14,254 bases of DNA, from the NCBI GenBank assembly GCA_035385585.1, contig DAOOKJ010000010.1, forward strand, positions 1-14,254. Reading direction: 5' to 3'. The translations under genes and the position numbers were made by a program. Positions 5,674-11,698 of this stretch are shown piece after piece. The notes beneath the pieces were generated by a model. It saw only the letters and a program-made list of their open reading frames with translations, was not told the origin of the DNA and made no database searches. The number at the start of each line of letters is the position of its first letter. Position 1 is the stretch's first letter. The stretch is from DAOOKJ01 sp035385585. Lineage in GTDB: Bacteria; Patescibacteriota; Minisyncoccia; UBA6257.

Positions 5674-6915
5674 ATGAATAATGCTCAAAACGAGATGCTA
5701 AAAACAGCCCAGGATTTAATAAAAAAAACTGGTAAAAAGTTAAATTTGAGTCAAGAAGAAATTGATTTCTTAATTCAACCAGACAGGGTAATTGAAGTAA
5801 AAATTCCGGTGAAAATTGATAATGGGGTTATAAAAAGTTTTATTGGTTTTAGAAGTCAACATAACAATGTTTTAGGCCCATATAAAGGAGGAATAAGATT
5901 TCATCTAAATGTTTCTCGCGAAGAAGTAATTGCTTTATCAATTCTGATGACTCTAAAATGCGGAGCCAATAATTTACCTTTTGGTGGCGGCAAAGGAGGA
6001 GTAATTGTTAATCCAAAAGAGCTTTCTGAAGGAGAATTAGAAAGATTGTCCCGGGGTTATGCTAAAGCAATCTCTCCCTTTATTGGCGAAAATGTTGATA
6101 TTCCGGCTCCAGATGTAAATACTGATTCTAAAGTGATGTTATGGATGCTTAATGAATATGAAAAAACTATTGGCAGGAAGTCGCCCGCCACTTTTACCGG
6201 AAAACCAATCGGAAGTGGCGGGAGTTTGGGAAGAACAGAGGCTACCGGTAATGGTGGCGTGATAGTGATGGAAAATTTATTAAAACAAACAAATAAAGGT
6301 TATAAAACAATCGCAATTCAAGGATTTGGCAATGTTGGTTATTATTTTGCCAAAATTGCCTTTGAAAAAAATTATAAAATTGTGGCAATTTCCGACTCAA
6401 AAGGCGGAATTTATAATAAAAATGGTTTAAATCCAGAAGAAGTAATGAAAGTGAAAAAAGAAACAGATAAAGTTACAGATTTTAAAAAAGGAAAAATTAT
6501 TTCAAATGAAGAACTTTTAGAATTGCCGGTTGACATTTTAGTGCCAGCGGCTTTAGAAAATGTGATTAATCAAGATAATGTTTCAAAAATAAAAGCAAAA
6601 GTAATTATTGAAATGGCTAATGGCCCGATTAATGAAGTCGCTTACCCGATTTTAGAAAAAAAAGGAATTATAATTGCTCCGGATATAATAGCAAACGCTG
6701 GCGGAGTGATTGTTTCTTATTTTGAATGGCTTCAGAATAAAAAAAATGAGAAATGGTCCGAAGAGAAAGTAAATCAAAAATTAGAAGAACACTTAAAAAG
6801 AGCCTTTGAAGAAGTTTTTAAGATAAGTTTAGAATTTCAAACTAATTTGAAAGAAGCAGCTTTTATTTCTTCTCTTTTAAAATTAACGGAGAACAGTTCT
6901 CCGTTAATTGCTTGA
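5674..6915 (+). CDS. gdhA: Glutamate dehydrogenase (Glu/Leu/Phe/Val family)
   Basis: 413-aa hexameric-type dehydrogenase (usual length 410-450) interconverting glutamate and 2-oxoglutarate plus ammonia. Substrate and catalytic residues are in place: PYKGGIRFH (Lys71), MTLKCG (Lys95), GGGKGG (catalytic Lys107) and PAPDVNT (Asp147). The TGKPIGSGGSLGRTEATG block precedes a Rossmann fold with GFGNVG (217-222). Asp241 ends the second strand (AISDSKG), which favours NAD over NADP. The C-terminus ISSLLKLTENSSPLIA departs from the usual end of the family because a 14-bp inverted repeat covers the last codons. The gene lies 18 nt behind the membrane relay gene and probably shares its transcript. No Shine-Dalgarno is visible. 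Glutamate is preferred as substrate by overall similarity, not proven. Confidence 0.93.
   Translation: MNNAQNEMLKTAQDLIKKTGKKLNLSQEEIDFLIQPDRVIEVKIPVKIDNGVIKSFIGFRSQHNNVLGPYKGGIRFHLNVSREEVIALSILMTLKCGANNLPFGGGKGGVIVNPKELSEGELERLSRGYAKAISPFIGENVDIPAPDVNTDSKVMLWMLNEYEKTIGRKSPATFTGKPIGSGGSLGRTEATGNGGVIVMENLLKQTNKGYKTIAIQGFGNVGYYFAKIAFEKNYKIVAISDSKGGIYNKNGLNPEEVMKVKKETDKVTDFKKGKIISNEELLELPVDILVPAALENVINQDNVSKIKAKVIIEMANGPINEVAYPILEKKGIIIAPDIIANAGGVIVSYFEWLQNKKNEKWSEEKVNQKLEEHLKRAFEEVFKISLEFQTNLKEAAFISSLLKLTENSSPLIA
6881..6909 (+). repeat. Perfect 14-bp inverted repeat inside the gdhA 3' end
   Basis: AATTAACGGAGAAC (6881-6894) and GTTCTCCGTTAATT (6896-6909) are exact reverse complements around a single A. 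The RNA would fold into a strong hairpin ending 3 nt before the gdhA stop codon. Only an interrupted T-rich stretch follows, so it may be a weak terminator or an RNA-stability hairpin that encodes the last gdhA residues. Confidence 0.75.
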
Positions 6916-6928
6916 CTTTGTTTTATAG

Positions 6929-7098
6929 ATTTTGTTCAAGGAATATAAAGGAGAATTTGACTGTAAGGAAAATGCTTTGGAAAAAATTGAAGAAAAAATC
7001 CTGATTTTGAAACAACTTTTCGCGAAAGAATTAGTGAAATAAGATATAAGGAAGGAGGAAATTTATTTTCCTTTTCTTTTTCTTCGCTGCTTTTTTAG
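6929..7098 (+). pseudogene. Frameshifted remnant of an unidentified small coding sequence
   Basis: Two adjacent frames read like protein and meet at an A-run. The first frame (6932-7042 from TTG) encodes 36 residues beginning MFKEYKGEFDCKENALEKIEE. The second, ending with TAG at 7096-7098, continues KNPDFETTFRERISEIRYKE. Adding one A to the A6 run in GAAGAAAAAATCC joins them in one frame. There is no good start or ribosome binding site, so this is probably a decayed gene fragment; a sequencing error or chance are alternatives. I do not recognise the family. Confidence 0.3.
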
Positions 7099-7145
7099 CA
7101 TTTTATCCGATTAGTCTGAACCCCTCAGAGAATTGAAAGATATTT

Positions 7146-7178
7146 AAAAACAACCTTTAATAAAAGGTTGTTTTTTTA
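7146..7178. terminator. Bidirectional rho-independent terminator
   Basis: AACAACCTTT (7149-7158) pairs with AAAGGTTGTT (7163-7172, the first A may sit in the loop), flanked by A-run and T-run. It serves the + strand transcript from gdhA and the - strand gene ending at 7181, only a few nt away. Confidence 0.85.
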
Positions 7179-7180
7179 AT

Positions 7181-7999
7181 TTACTCTTTATCTGGGTCTT
7201 CGCAATATTTTGTTTCTACCATATGTGACTGGCCTGCTTGTAAATCTTCCACTGCAATTCTTGCTTGATGAAATTTTTTTGCTAAAGCATAAACTTTTTG
7301 GATTTGCGATTTATCCCCCTCAATTAATACCGCTGGTTCAGTATACTTTCCCCATGATCCAGCAGAATAAATCTCTGCTTGCGTTAAATTAAATGTTTCA
7401 CCAAGTTCTTGCTGCACTTCTTCAAGAGTATGATCCTTGCCGAAATTAGTTTCCTCTAAAACGGATTTTAATTCTTCAATATTAGAAAATTTATTAATAT
7501 CAATTCCAAATTCCGAAAGGTCACCAATCTCGGATTCAAGGGTTTTTTTGGCATCTTCCAGCGTTGTAATATCTCTTTTATTTATCCGTTCAACAATGTT
7601 GCGTTTTTTATACTCACCGTATCCTTCTTGAAGCCCAAGTAGTACTCTAAAGCGAGGTTGCTCTGTCTTTTTTTCTTCCTCGCCATGAGTTTCCAATTTT
7701 TCTGCTAATTTCTGTAAAGCCTCCTGATGTTTTTCAATTGAAGCGACTGGGCCAAATGCTCGGCGGGGATAGCGGCTGAAATGATATTCAAAATCCTTTT
7801 CATCCTTTGGGATGCGGTATCCTGAATAAGTAAAGTCTAATTCTTTTGCCACTTCAATAATTTTTTGCTCGAATTCCTCATCGCTTAAATCTTCAACAAA
7901 AACAACGCCGCTCCAGAATTCTTCTGGAGATAATTCCCTGAATTCTGTTTTTTGTAATTGTTCTTGGGGCGGTAATCCACCCTCGATTTTGTTTTCCAT
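7181..7999 (-). CDS. Uncharacterised 272-aa acidic protein
   Basis: I do not recognise this protein with confidence. It has no signal peptide or membrane segment and is rich in Glu and Lys, so it is probably cytosolic. Apparent segments are a proline/glutamate-rich start, then LSPEEFWSGVVFVEDLSDEEFEQKI helical stretches, a basic patch HFSRYPRRAF near residue 75, a long charged middle (about 90-190), and a more globular C-terminal part with GSWGKYTEPAVLIEGDK followed by VYALAKKFHQARIAVED. That last pattern (aromatic/Glu-Pro, strand, spacer, LAxxFxQ, strand) faintly recalls DUF3293-like proteins, but only by eye. The gene is 42 nt downstream of the interrupted tRNA on the same strand and may share its transcript. 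It has no Shine-Dalgarno. It ends just before a bidirectional terminator. Confidence 0.75.
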   Translation of the reverse strand: MENKIEGGLPPQEQLQKTEFRELSPEEFWSGVVFVEDLSDEEFEQKIIEVAKELDFTYSGYRIPKDEKDFEYHFSRYPRRAFGPVASIEKHQEALQKLAEKLETHGEEEKKTEQPRFRVLLGLQEGYGEYKKRNIVERINKRDITTLEDAKKTLESEIGDLSEFGIDINKFSNIEELKSVLEETNFGKDHTLEEVQQELGETFNLTQAEIYSAGSWGKYTEPAVLIEGDKSQIQKVYALAKKFHQARIAVEDLQAGQSHMVETKYCEDPDKE

Positions 8000-8012
8000 A
8001 AATTTTATTTAA

Positions 8013-8041
8013 AATTTAATAAATTAGTTTAATAGCTTCAA
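8013..8041 (-). promoter_or_regulatory. Weak candidate promoter for the 272-aa protein gene
   Basis: TTGAAG (8036-8041) and TAAATT (8013-8018) are 17 nt apart on the minus strand, starting right after the tRNA 3' end. The predicted start is within about 10 nt of the ATG, giving a nearly leaderless mRNA. Read-through from the tRNA cluster is the alternative. Confidence 0.3.
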
Positions 8042-8100
8042 TTGGGACGGCCGGATTTGAACGCTTTGTGTTATCTACGAAGCAAGTCGGCGATCTCGTG

Positions 8101-8218
8101 TTCCTTTCTGCCTAAATTTTAAGAGTCGGGGACGGCGGACTCGAACCGCCAATCTTCTGGTCCCAAACCAGACGCCTTACCATTAGGCCAGTCCCCGGAA
8201 AATTTTGGCAGGCAAGAA
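8101..8218. repeat. Imperfect 20-bp inverted repeat bracketing tRNA-Pro
   Basis: TTCCTTTCTGCCTAAATTTT (8101-8120) and AAAATTTTGGCAGGCAAGAA (8199-8218) are complementary at 16 of 20 positions without gaps. In the minus-strand RNA they form a helix stacked on the CGTG/CACG anticodon stem of the surrounding tRNA, with one bulged base (8219) between, leaving tRNA-Pro looped out at its tip. Confidence 0.75.
8126..8197 (-). tRNA. tRNA-Pro (TGG)
   Basis: A complete 72-nt cloverleaf: acceptor CGGGGAC/GTCCCCG with the C1-G72 pair typical of bacterial proline tRNAs, D arm GCCT-AATGGTA-AGGC, anticodon stem TCTGG/CCAGA with loop TTTGGGA (anticodon TGG), T arm GGCGG-TTCGAGT-CCGCC, and A73. CCA is not encoded. 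It lies inside the anticodon region of another tRNA-like gene on the same strand. Confidence 0.95.
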
Positions 8219-8255
8219 GCACGCGTGTTACCATTACACCACGTCCCGACGAGGG

Positions 8256-8327
8256 TCCCCCCGAGAGGAATCGAACCTCTATTTCAGGCTTAGAAGGCCC
8301 GCGCTCTATCCGTTGAGCTACGAGGGG
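8256..8327 (-). tRNA. tRNA-Arg (TCT)
   Basis: A complete 72-nt cloverleaf: acceptor CCCCTCG/CGGGGGG (one T-G wobble), D arm GCTC-AACGGATA-GAGC, anticodon stem CGGGC/GCCTG with loop CTTCTAA (anticodon TCT, reading AGA), T arm AGAGG-TTCGATT-CCTCT, A73 and no CCA. It is the first member of the minus-strand cluster; the interrupted tRNA starts 7 nt after its 3' end. Confidence 0.95.
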
Positions 8328-8328
8328 A

Positions 8329-8370
8329 ACCCGCCCAAATTTTTTTTGTAGGTTAAAAATTTGGGTGGGT
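8329..8370. repeat. 16-bp inverted repeat in the tRNA-Arg leader
   Basis: ACCCGCCCAAATTTTT (8329-8344) and AAAAATTTGGGTGGGT (8355-8370) pair at 15 of 16 positions across a 10-nt loop. The hairpin abuts the 5' end of tRNA-Arg. No T-run follows on the + strand (AAACAGAAAC), so it is more likely a leader structure of the tRNA transcript than a terminator. Confidence 0.75.
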
Positions 8371-8401
8371 AAACAGAAACTTGGTTGGATAGAATCAATA
8401 A

Positions 8402-8429
8402 CTTATACTTCCAATAAAGATATTCTTAA
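8402..8429 (-). promoter_or_regulatory. Candidate promoter for the tRNA-Arg/Pro cluster
   Basis: On the minus strand, TTAAGA (8424-8429) and TATAAG (8402-8407) are 16 nt apart. The resulting RNA would begin near 8395 and include the leader hairpin before tRNA-Arg. Confidence 0.35.
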
Positions 8430-8446
8430 TAATATCATTTTTTTTC

Positions 8447-8475
8447 TTGAAAGAAAAGAGAATTTGAGGTATAAT
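8447..8475 (+). promoter_or_regulatory. Strong sigma70-type promoter of murA
   Basis: TTGAAA (8447-8452) and a consensus TATAAT (8470-8475) are separated by exactly 17 nt. The start would be near 8482, leaving a leader of under 20 nt before the murA ATG with no Shine-Dalgarno. Confidence 0.85.
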
Positions 8476-8499
8476 TGAAGTGGTTTAAAAAGAAATTTT

Positions 8500-9795
8500 A
8501 TGGAAAATGCTTACAAGGTTAAAGGCGGGAAAATTTTAAAAGGAGAAATTGAATTGGCTGGAGCGAAAAATGTTTCAACAAAAGTAATGATTGCCGCTTT
8601 ATTAGCTGATTCAAAATCAGTGTTGGAAAATATTCCCAGAATTGGTGATGTCGAAATTACGATGGAAATTTGTCAGGCTTTGGGTGCGAAATGTCAGTGG
8701 CTTGAAAAAAATGTTTTAGAAATTGATCCGACTACTCTTAATAATTTTCAAGTCCCGATAGAATATAGCGGCAGAAACCGAACCCCGATTTTGTTTTTTG
8801 GTCCTTTAATTCATAAATTTCAAAAAGCCGAAGTTCCTTTTTTAGGTGGTTGCACTATTGGTGCCAGACCGGTAGATTTTCATGTTAATGCTTATATAGA
8901 GATGGGAGCAAAAATTGAATGTTCAGATGGGGTTTATAAAGTAGAAGCAGATGGTTTAAAAGGTACAATTATTCGCTTACCCTATCCAAGCGTAGGAGCG
9001 ACAGAAAATATTATTATGGGCGCGGTTTTAGCAAAAGGAACAACCGTGATTGAAAATGCGGCCATTGAACCAGAAATTGAAGATTTGGCTTTATTTTTAC
9101 AATCAATGGGCGCGGTGATTTATCAAGATATTAATCGCACCTGGATAATTAATGGCGTTAATAAATTAAAAGGGAGTTACTATCGGATAATGACTGATAG
9201 AATAGAGGCCGCCTCTTTTGCTTCGCTTGCTTTGGCAAACAAAGGAGATATTTTGGTAAAAGGAATCGACCAGCGTTATCTTTTGACATTTCTAAACTGG
9301 GTAAGAAAAGTTGGTGGCGATTTTGAGTTGAAAGAAAATGGGATTAGATTTTATTCTGCCAACGGTCTTCGTTCGGCAGTGCTTGAAACTGATGTTCATC
9401 CTGGATTTATGACTGATTGGCAGCAGCCATTCACGATTGTTTTGACTCAGGCAAAAGGTGTTTCTATAATTCACGAAACAGTCTATGAAAATCGTTTTGG
9501 CTATACTGAAGCTCTAAATAAAATGGGAGCCAAGATTGAACTTACCACTCATTGCTTAGGTTCAAAACCTTGTCGGTTTAGTAATCGCGATTTTTATCAC
9601 AGTGCAATCATCACTGGTCCAACTGAACTTTCGGCCGCCGAATTAGAAGTACCAGATTTAAGAGCAGGTTTTGCTTATTTAATGGGGGCTTTAATTGCTC
9701 AAGGCGAGTCAGTAATAACAAATATTGACAAAGTTGAAAGAGGATACGAGAATATAAAAGAAAGGTTAAAAAATTTAGGAGCAGAAATTGAATAA
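8500..9795 (+). CDS. murA: UDP-N-acetylglucosamine 1-carboxyvinyltransferase
   Basis: Cytosolic enzyme of the first committed peptidoglycan step, transferring enolpyruvate from phosphoenolpyruvate to UDP-GlcNAc. The 431-aa length fits the family (about 420-435). N-terminal GAKN holds Lys23 and Asn24 of the substrate site. The mobile loop GGCTIGARPVDFH carries catalytic Cys118, equivalent to E. coli Cys115, the fosfomycin target. MTDWQQPF supplies Asp306 (E. coli Asp305), and VPDLRAG carries Arg388. MurA is related to AroA, but the Cys loop and overall motifs are MurA-type. It is expressed from its own consensus promoter with a very short leader. Only 3 nt separate its stop from the tRNA-His gene, so both probably share one transcript. 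A MurA gene implies that this organism makes its own peptidoglycan precursors. Confidence 0.95.
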   Translation: MENAYKVKGGKILKGEIELAGAKNVSTKVMIAALLADSKSVLENIPRIGDVEITMEICQALGAKCQWLEKNVLEIDPTTLNNFQVPIEYSGRNRTPILFFGPLIHKFQKAEVPFLGGCTIGARPVDFHVNAYIEMGAKIECSDGVYKVEADGLKGTIIRLPYPSVGATENIIMGAVLAKGTTVIENAAIEPEIEDLALFLQSMGAVIYQDINRTWIINGVNKLKGSYYRIMTDRIEAASFASLALANKGDILVKGIDQRYLLTFLNWVRKVGGDFELKENGIRFYSANGLRSAVLETDVHPGFMTDWQQPFTIVLTQAKGVSIIHETVYENRFGYTEALNKMGAKIELTTHCLGSKPCRFSNRDFYHSAIITGPTELSAAELEVPDLRAGFAYLMGALIAQGESVITNIDKVERGYENIKERLKNLGAEIE

Positions 9796-9798
9796 AAT

Positions 9799-9874
9799 GG
9801 TGGCTATGGTGTAATGGTTAGCACGAGAGTCTGTGGAACTCTTGGCGAGGGTTCAAATCCCTCTAGCCACCCCA
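9799..9874 (+). tRNA. tRNA-His (GTG)
   Basis: Cloverleaf: acceptor GTGGCTA/TAGCCAC, D arm GTGT-AATGGTTA-GCAC, anticodon stem AGAGT/ACTCT with loop CTGTGGA (anticodon GTG), T arm GAGGG-TTCAAAT-CCCTC. The extra G-1 (9799) faces C73 (9871), the histidine identity pair. CCA follows at 9872-9874, unlike the other tRNAs here, so it may be coincidental. It begins 3 nt after the murA stop. Confidence 0.95.
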
Positions 9875-9915
9875 CATTTTCCAGTCAAGTATTTTTAATT
9901 ATTTTGTTTATCAAG

Positions 9916-9936
9916 CGAATTCGCCTTCGGTTTTGT
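9916..9936 (+). terminator. Weak terminator candidate after tRNA-His
   Basis: CGAA-TTCGCC-TTCG (9916-9929) forms a short stem followed by GTTTTGTTTTT. GCGAATTCGC (9915-9924) is also a perfect palindrome. The 4-bp stem makes this tentative. Confidence 0.35.
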
Positions 9937-9992
9937 TTTTATTAACTTATGAGTTATTTGCCAGAAAAGATGAAGAGCAAGCTCTAAAAAAT

Positions 9993-10028
9993 AAAAAACA
10001 CTCGTCTAAATTTAGGCGAGTGTTTTTT
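9993..10028. terminator. Bidirectional rho-independent terminator
   Basis: AAAAAACACTCG (9993-10004) pairs exactly with CGAGTGTTTTTT (10017-10028). The loop TCTAAATTTAGG can extend the stem through a T-G pair into the palindrome CTAAATTTAG. It separates the murA/tRNA-His transcript from the convergent surface-protein gene ending at 10042. Confidence 0.9.
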
Positions 10029-10041
10029 AAATCATTGGCTA

Positions 10042-11435
10042 TTATTTTCTTTTGAGTAATTTTTTGCGAGTTCTCTCAAATCGGTAGTTTCTAACAAACT
10101 CTTCTATTGTGTTAAAGATTAATTTACCTTTTTGATTATAGGTGAAATAGTAGAAAAGAATTAAAGTTAAACCCAAACTAATTAAAAGCATTACTCTTAA
10201 TGAATCTGCTGGACCGGTTTTAACCGTGGCTGCGCCCAAAACAGTACCGAAAACAATTGTTGATGAATCAGTGACTTTGTCTTGACCAGTAGCCATCGCC
10301 TCAGCAGTATTAGTTTGGGTGAGATAGTACCCGGGGGCTGAGCTTAAAGCTTGAAAAGTAATAATCTTAGAATTGCCACGAGAAATATTTCCCAATGATA
10401 AACCAGTAGTGGCAATTGTATCAATTTGAACTATACCATTAATCTTAGTAGTTCCATTCATATAAGTTAAACTTGTTGGCAAAATATCTTTAACTGTTAC
10501 ATTGGTTAAATCAGCATCAACAGCAGAAATGGCAAGATAAAATTCGGCTACTTCGCCTGGCGCTAATCTGATAGTCTTTTCATAACTTCTATCACCCCTT
10601 GAAAGATTTCTTCCTAATTTAGTTAAGCCGATATTTGTTCCTTCACTTACATAAATTGTTAAAGATTTGCTTACAGAACCTTGAGGACCGTAACAAGTTA
10701 AATTATAGGTAGTTTGGCTGGTTGGACTTGTAGATTCATATCCATTAGTTGATCTGCTGCCGCTCCAACCATTTGAAGCAGTACAATAGGTAGCATTGGA
10801 AGAAGTCCAACGAAGATAAGTTGCCTCACCTTTAATTAAAGAATATTTATCAGCCCAGAAATCTAGAGTTGGATAATTATAAGATTGACCTTCAATATAA
10901 ACTGAACAAGAAGCAGTCCCAGTTCTACCTTGAGAATCGCTTACTGTTAAATAAGCCCAGTATGTGCCATTTGAAGAAAAACTGCGGGAGTAATGGGAAG
11001 AATTACCACTCGCATATCCAGACCAATCATAATAATAATTTCCAGAGCCATTAGAAACAGAACTAGAAAAAGTTACGCTTTGGTTTACCCGGGCTGGATT
11101 AGGAGAGGCCCAGCAGGATACATTTAAAGAAGGAGTTTGGCTAATATTAACGCTTAAATTTCTAAAATCAGTATTAGTTTGACCATAGCAGGTTAAAGTG
11201 AAAGTGGTGAGTTGGGCCAGATTATAAACAATAGTTGAACCACTAGTCGCTTTATTGCCTATCCAATATAAATTAGAGGGGTTACTAGAAGCATTGCAAT
11301 AACTGCAATTCGAAGAATTCCAACTTAAAATTGTATTATCACCCGAAGAAACTGGATTTGGATTAGCAGAAAAATTGGTAATTTGACAGTTTAAAGGTTG
11401 CTGACAGTCAGCCTGACAAGCGTTCAATGAAGAGT
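10042..11435 (-). CDS. C-terminal part of a modular Ig/PKD/DUF11 surface protein (split by the gap)
   Basis: Continuation of the gene at 11536-13237; the two halves join in frame if the 100-N gap is removed (1702 + 1394 = 3096 nt, exactly 1032 codons). From the gap: the end of a Cys-rich repeat (SSLNACQADCQ), an Ig-like domain with LSWNSSNCSYC and FTLTCYG, a PKD-like domain with VSCWASPNPARVNQSVTF, and another Ig-like domain with LRWTSSNATYC and YNLTCYGPQG. A DUF11-like module follows with LAPGEVAEFYLAI and VTVKDILPTSLTYM, then VKTGPADSLR before a single membrane helix, and a basic tail of about 30 residues ending KKLLKRK. The bulk should be outside the cell, held by the helix. The VKTG before the helix resembles a sortase-like signal, but no LPxTG is present and the tail is long. 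A bidirectional terminator follows the stop. Confidence 0.85.
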
Positions 11436-11698
11436 NNNNNNNNNNNNNNNNNNNNNNNNNNNNNNNNNNNNNNNNNNNNNNNNNNNNNNNNNNNNNNNNN
11501 NNNNNNNNNNNNNNNNNNNNNNNNNNNNNNNNNNNAATAGCCAGTTGAAGACTGATAGCATTGCCAGGTACTAGTGTTACAAGAATAACGTTGAGAAGGC
11601 GGAGTATACTGACAGTCAGCCTGACAAGCGTTCAATGAAGAGTAATAGCCAGTTGAAGACTGATAGCATTGCCAGGTACTAGTGTTACAAGAATAACG
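11401..11698. repeat. 108-bp tandem repeat encoding a Cys-rich motif, interrupted by the gap
   Basis: A 55-bp segment is identical at 11536-11590 and 11644-11698 (spacing 108), and a 35-bp segment is identical at 11401-11435 and 11609-11643 (spacing 108 after removing the 100 N). The encoded 36-residue unit reads RYSCNTSTWQCYQSSTGY then YSSLNACQADCQ, with four cysteines. At least two units exist; the assembler stopped between them. Confidence 0.9.
11436..11535. other. Assembly gap of exactly 100 N
   Basis: The run length is a standard scaffold placeholder. The bases on either side (minus strand GGCTATT and ACTCTTCATTG) join to recreate the intact repeat sequence seen at 11628-11657, so the real missing sequence is zero or a whole number of 108-bp repeat units. 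Confidence 0.97.

Larger units (their letters stand above)
8042..8248 (-). tRNA. Interrupted tRNA-like gene carrying tRNA-Pro inside it (identity unassigned)
   Basis: Minus-strand parts of one cloverleaf are separated by two inserts. 5' part: CGGGACG acceptor (8248-8242), TG, D arm GTGT-AATGGTA-ACAC (8239-8225), G, then CGTG of the anticodon stem (8223-8220). 3' part: CACG (8100-8097) completes that stem, variable loop AGATC, then GCCG (8091-8088), a 25-nt insert (8087-8063), and GTTCAAATCCGGC completing a perfect 5-bp T stem. CGTCCCA (8049-8043) pairs with the acceptor at six of seven positions, with C1-A72 unpaired, then A73. The first insert (8219-8101, anticodon loop) contains the complete tRNA-Pro. 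No anticodon can be read without an assumed splice. It could be an intron-containing or split tRNA, a broken pseudogene, or an assembly artefact. The CGTCCCA-A end and D arm recall tRNA-Gln; the C1-A72 mismatch recalls initiator tRNA, but the GGG/CCC stem of initiators is absent. Confidence 0.55.

Noticed and set aside
7053..7131. Strong AAGGAGG at 7053-7059 followed by a hydrophobic signal-peptide-like frame
   Set aside because: The only start at proper spacing would be ATT, and the frame stops after about 23 codons; more likely part of the gene remnant.
7210..7631. Two plus-strand frames of about 60 codons inside the 272-aa gene
   Set aside because: Antisense shadows without ribosome binding sites or protein-like composition.
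8101..8219. Group I or group II intron in the interrupted tRNA
   Set aside because: Only about 47 nt remain once tRNA-Pro is removed, too small for a catalytic core, and no P7/P3-like pairing is visible.
8101..8219. Archaeal-type bulge-helix-bulge splice site
   Set aside because: The helix next to the split stem has a single bulged base and a 2x2 internal mismatch, not two 3-nt bulges around a 4-bp helix.
10869..11054. 61-codon plus-strand frame inside the surface-protein gene
   Set aside because: Antisense shadow of the repetitive Ser/Asn-rich domains, with no start signals or recognisable content.
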